A stretch of DNA of 35,590 nucleotides from Rhizobium aethiopicum (GTDB lineage Bacteria > Pseudomonadota > Alphaproteobacteria > Rhizobiales > Rhizobiaceae), in NCBI RefSeq assembly GCF_014197535.1, contig NZ_JACIFV010000041.1, positions 1-35,590 on the forward strand. Reading direction: 5' to 3'. Below the pieces are notes generated by a model. It was not told the DNA's origin, made no database searches, and saw only the letters and a program-made list of their open reading frames with translations. The translations under genes were made by a program, and so were the position numbers. Positions 33,053 to 35,590 of the stretch are shown one piece after another. Numbering within the stretch: the first letter of the stretch is position 1; each line of letters opens with the position of its first letter.

Positions 33053-33089
33053 ACGTTGCCCCGCCAGTGGAGAATGGGCGGGGCAACGT
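33053..33089 (+). terminator. terminator-like hairpin after ftsZ2
   Basis: ACGTTGCCCCGCC (33053-33065) and GGCGGGGCAACGT (33077-33089) are perfect 13-base inverted copies around an 11-base loop, 47 bases after the ftsZ2 stop. The stem is very stable but no T-run follows, so termination would be structural or Rho-assisted. Confidence 0.75.
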
Positions 33090-33407
33090 CGGTATTCGGT
33101 CTGGGAAGCCCAATCGGACGAGGAGTATGTCCAAGGTGTCGTGCACCCTGGAGATTTTGACAGTCTCGGTGCTTGAGATGCAGAGAGCATCTGCCGCGGA
33201 ATCATCGACTAAATGTAATCGTCCCCGGCACGCGATGTTGATACCGCTGGCTTCTTGACCCCGGTCGCGAAGTCGGACGCCCGCCCGATACGCTCACTGC
33301 CGTAGGAATCGCCGTCGGCTGCAAAGCCGTATCCGTTACGGCGAAAGTTATGGATTCGATCGAGCTCAGCGTGCGCGCGGGTGCCGGCAAGAATCAACGT
33401 TGCGACG

Positions 33408-33500
33408 CGTGCTTCGAGGCTTCGCCCTCACGGCCTGCGCGCCTCAGCATGAGGGACGTCGTAGGATGCCGCGCCCTGACGGCAGACGTTGGAGAATGCA
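33408..33500 (+). repeat. dispersed rhizobial palindromic repeat, copy 3, extended
   Basis: Starts CGTGCTTCGAGGCT and continues CGCGCCTCAGCATGAGGGA, matching the repeat at 4376-4422 with two changes at its ends. The following bases (AGGATGCCGCGCCC, then GCAGACGTTGGAGAATGC) match bases 170-225. The rest of the 573-base gap 33007-33579 shows no supported gene. Confidence 0.65.
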
Positions 33501-33579
33501 GCACCAGAGCTCAAGAGAGCCTCATCCCCGATAACGGTGAACCAATTTAGCTGGCTGGTAAATCACGCGGATAAACCCG

Positions 33580-34416
33580 TCACACCAGCAAACTCCTGAT
33601 CCTCGCCGCATCCTCCGCCGTCGCCGGGTTATACACCACCATGCTCAGATCCGACCGGCCGTCTACCTGAAAGGCCGAATATTCAAAAGACAGCAGCCCG
33701 AGCATCGGGTGCTTGATGTGCTTGGCGCCCTCGCCGTGGGTGCGCACGTCGTTGTCGCGCCACATCGCCAGGAATTCCGGGCTCTTGCGACAGAGCTCGT
33801 CGACCAGCGGCTCCACCTCGGCGGCAGCACCGGCGCGCGCCGCATCCACCCGGAACGCGGCGACGACGAAGCGGGCGACACTTTCCCAGTCATATTGGGC
33901 GGCGCGCACGCGCGGATCGAGGAAGATGAAACGCAGCACGTTCCGCTCTTCGGGCGGCAGCGCGCCGTAATCGGTGAGCAGCACGGTCGCCGCCCGGTTC
34001 CAGGCGACGACGTCCCAGATCGCGGTGCGGATCAGCGCCGGGCACGGATCGAGCGCGTCGAGCACGCCCTGCAGGCGCGGCGTAACGCCTTCCTCTCTGC
34101 GGTAACGCACCTCCGGCGGGCGGCCGAGACCGATGAGGAAGAGGTGTTCGCGCTCGACGTCGGTCAGCATCAGCGCCCGCGAGATCCGATCGAGCACGTC
34201 GCCGGACGGCGCGCCGCCGCGACCCTGCTCCAGCCAGGTGTACCAGGTCGGGCTGATATTGGCGCGGCTCGCCACCTCCTCGCGGCGAAGCCCCGGCGTG
34301 CGTCGGCGGTCGCCGGCAAAGCCGAGGGCAGCGGGATCGAGCTTGGCGCGGCGGTCCTTGAGGTAGGCGCCCAGCCGGTTCTCGGGTGTGACGAATTCGC
34401 TCATCCTGTTAGCCAT
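33580..34416 (-). CDS. XRE-family regulator with MmyB-like ligand domain
   Basis: A 278-residue transcription factor. The N-terminal helix-turn-helix covers about residues 12-90 (LGAYLKDRRAKLDP, TPGLRREEVASRANISPTWYTWLEQGRG, RISRALMLTDVEREHLFLIGLG). The C-terminal 170 residues fit the MmyB-like PAS-type ligand domain (ALIRTAIWDVVAWNRAATVLLTDY, RNVLRFIFLDPRVR, WRDNDVRTHGEGAKHIKHPMLGLLSFEYSAFQVDG). It is divergent from the SDR gene with an 80-base gap, the usual layout for regulators that repress a neighbouring oxidoreductase. Start choices are 34416 and 34404; neither has a spaced ribosome binding site, so the mRNA may be leaderless. Confidence 0.95.
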   Translation of the reverse strand: MANRMSEFVTPENRLGAYLKDRRAKLDPAALGFAGDRRRTPGLRREEVASRANISPTWYTWLEQGRGGAPSGDVLDRISRALMLTDVEREHLFLIGLGRPPEVRYRREEGVTPRLQGVLDALDPCPALIRTAIWDVVAWNRAATVLLTDYGALPPEERNVLRFIFLDPRVRAAQYDWESVARFVVAAFRVDAARAGAAAEVEPLVDELCRKSPEFLAMWRDNDVRTHGEGAKHIKHPMLGLLSFEYSAFQVDGRSDLSMVVYNPATAEDAARIRSLLV

Positions 34417-34496
34417 TATACCATGATAATATCACTACTTTACCATGATGTCAGCCTGCTCGATATCTGTCTCCCGTCAAATCAGGAGATATCGAT
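34417..34496. promoter_or_regulatory. operator region with two TACCATGAT repeats
   Basis: TACCATGAT occurs at 34419-34427 and 34441-34449, a 22-base spacing or about two helix turns. The first copy lies inside TTAT-N6-ATAA (34416-34429). The 80-base gap is AT-rich and shared by the regulator and SDR genes, so these are candidate binding sites of the regulator. Confidence 0.55.
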
Positions 34497-35387
34497 ATGC
34501 GCGTATTCGTCACCGGGGCCACCGGCTGGGTCGGCTCGGCCGTCGTCACGGAGTTGATTGCCGCCGGGCACCAGGTTCTCGGCCTCGCCCGCTCGGACAA
34601 GGGAGCAGCGGAACTGGCGGCCGCGGGCGCCGGGGTCCAGCGCGGCACGCTCGACGACCTGGAGGGTTTGAAGCGCGGCGCGGCCGAGGCTGACGGCGTC
34701 ATCCACACGGCCTTCAACCATGATTTCTCGAAATTCGCTGAGAATTGCGCCGCCGACCGGCGCGCCATCGAGGCGCTCGGCGAAGCTCTCCGGAGCTCGG
34801 AGCGCCCGCTGCTCGTCACCGCCGGCCTCGGCCATGCGCCGGGCCGCATCGGCACCGAGAAGGACCCGCCGATGCCGACGACGCAGACCTATCCCCGCGC
34901 CTCCGAAATCACTGCGGTGTCGCTCGTCGCGCGCGGCGTGCACGCCTCCACCGTCCGGCTGCCACCCTCTGTGCACGGCCATGGCGATCACGGTTTCGTG
35001 CCGATCCTGATCGAGACGGCCCGACAAAAGGGCGTCTCCGCCTATATCGGCGACGGGAGCAACCGCTGGCCGGCCGTGCACCGGCGCGATGCCGCCCGCG
35101 TCTACCGACTGGCGCTGGAGCGCGGCGTCGTGGGCGGCCCCTTTCTGGCGGTCGCAGAAGAGGGCGTACCGTTCCGGAAGATTGCCGAACTCATCGGCCG
35201 GCGGCTCAACGTGCCGGCCGTCTCGCTGTCGCGGGAAGAGGCGGCGGAGCATTTCGGCTGGTTCGCCATGTTTGCCGGCTTCGACGTGCCGACCTCCAGC
35301 GCTCACACCCGCGCCCTCCTCGGTTGGCAGCCGACGGAGTCCGGCCTGCTTGCGGATATCGACCACCCGGCCTATTTCGGTGGGTAG
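34497..35387 (+). CDS. SDR-family NAD(P)-dependent oxidoreductase/epimerase-like protein
   Basis: A 296-residue extended (atypical) short-chain dehydrogenase. The N-terminal nucleotide-binding motif is VTGATGWVGSAVVTEL (GxxGxxG at 7-13), followed by GLARSDKGAAELAAAGA with a basic residue that would favour NADP. VIHTAFNHDF and the later RLPPSVHGHGDHGFVPILIETAR segment are typical of this NAD-dependent epimerase-like group. The YxxxK pair of classical SDRs is not obvious; the expected region reads TYPRASEITAVSL, so the usual lysine is missing. AGGAG stands eight bases before the ATG. Substrate unknown; control by the divergent XRE regulator is likely. Confidence 0.9.
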   Translation: MRVFVTGATGWVGSAVVTELIAAGHQVLGLARSDKGAAELAAAGAGVQRGTLDDLEGLKRGAAEADGVIHTAFNHDFSKFAENCAADRRAIEALGEALRSSERPLLVTAGLGHAPGRIGTEKDPPMPTTQTYPRASEITAVSLVARGVHASTVRLPPSVHGHGDHGFVPILIETARQKGVSAYIGDGSNRWPAVHRRDAARVYRLALERGVVGGPFLAVAEEGVPFRKIAELIGRRLNVPAVSLSREEAAEHFGWFAMFAGFDVPTSSAHTRALLGWQPTESGLLADIDHPAYFGG

Positions 35388-35398
35388 CTTAAGCCTGA

Positions 35399-35590
35399 CG
35401 GGGACTGTTGCAAAATACCGAGGATGTGATTTTTGAACGGGGGATGATTTGGATGGCGGTCAAAGAGGCAGGTCAATTCAGCTTTGTGGATGCGCTGTTG
35501 CCGCAGGCAGGAGGCAGTGGGCGCCTTGATCGATTGTCTGCTCTGGTAAAGTGGTATCGGTTCGAGAAGCTGTTACGTGGGCTGCGGGCG
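35399..35590 (+). mobile_element. left end of an IS5-like insertion sequence (truncated by window)
   Basis: The bases from about 35399 (GGGGACTGTTGCAAAATACC) resemble the terminal inverted repeat of IS5-family elements, followed 40 bases later by a transposase start. It lies 12 bases after the SDR stop. The right end and target duplication are beyond the window, so the family name is provisional. Confidence 0.7.
35444..35590 (+). CDS. IS5-family transposase, N-terminal fragment
   Basis: The frame from ATG 35444 stays open for 49 codons to the window edge: MIWMAVKEAGQFSFVDALLP, then a stretch ending DRLSALVKWYRFEKLLRGLR. This is the look of the N-terminal region of IS5-group DDE transposases, which reads as a short leader, then DR-ALV-W--FE--L. 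A purine-rich ACGGGGG precedes the ATG. The catalytic DDE residues would lie downstream and are not seen, so intactness is unknown. Confidence 0.7.
   Translation, partial: MIWMAVKEAGQFSFVDALLPQAGGSGRLDRLSALVKWYRFEKLLRGLRA

Noticed and set aside
33209..33397. A 62-codon minus frame in the gap after ftsZ2
   Set aside because: It has a slightly protein-like composition, but no start signal or family similarity; not enough to call a gene.

Overview
The window looks like chromosome or large-replicon DNA of a Rhizobium-type alphaproteobacterium (R. etli / R. leguminosarum / Agrobacterium relatives). This is inferred from the GC-rich coding bias, a second tail-less FtsZ, a coxMNOP-type alternative oxidase cluster, a Blh-type persulfide dioxygenase, and several families of intergenic palindromic repeats of the kind rhizobia carry. 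No rRNA, tRNA or CRISPR array was found. No gene product was searched against a database; all family calls are read from motifs.

Layout. 1-5.6 kb: a small membrane protein, an AraC regulator divergent from a phytanoyl-CoA dioxygenase-like gene, a PLP-dependent decarboxylase, and two small secreted proteins (one a TIGR02594/NlpC-P60-like cysteine hydrolase). 6.0-10.6 kb: a CPA1 Na+/H+ antiporter divergent from the K+ transporter Kup, then an exported intradiol dioxygenase-like protein. 10.7-14.3 kb: two tandem paralogous right-handed beta-helix proteins, probably secreted polysaccharide-active enzymes; the upstream copy carries a cadherin/VCBS-like C-terminal domain that is eroded in the downstream copy. 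14.6-19.2 kb: a four-gene ABC export system (membrane-fusion protein, ATPase, two FtsX/MacB-type permeases) with a large palindromic repeat inside the operon. 19.6-21.3 kb: a membrane-anchored AraC regulator and a dienelactone-hydrolase-like enzyme.

21.4-26.5 kb: a compact respiratory operon on the minus strand, cytochrome c, coxM (subunit II), coxN (subunit I), coxO and coxP (both subunit III-like), subunit IV. It appears to encode a complete aa3-type oxidase with its own electron donor. 26.7-31.7 kb: MYG1-like hydrolase, a membrane protein, the rhodanese-like/sulfur dioxygenase fusion Blh, a short cupin-like remnant, a VOC protein, a 2'-5' RNA ligase-like protein and a proline-rich secreted protein. 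32-33 kb: ftsZ2, encoding an FtsZ core without the C-terminal linker and tail, preceded by a CRP/FNR-like palindrome and followed by a perfect 13-bp stem hairpin. 33.6-35.4 kb: an XRE-family regulator divergent from an SDR oxidoreductase. The last 190 bases are the left end of an IS5-like insertion sequence cut by the window edge.

Nothing here is clearly a new defence or mobile system. The most promising less-described items are the beta-helix pair, the AraC/PhyH/decarboxylase group, the tail-less FtsZ with its upstream palindrome, and a 193-bp MITE-like element with perfect 30-bp inverted ends.
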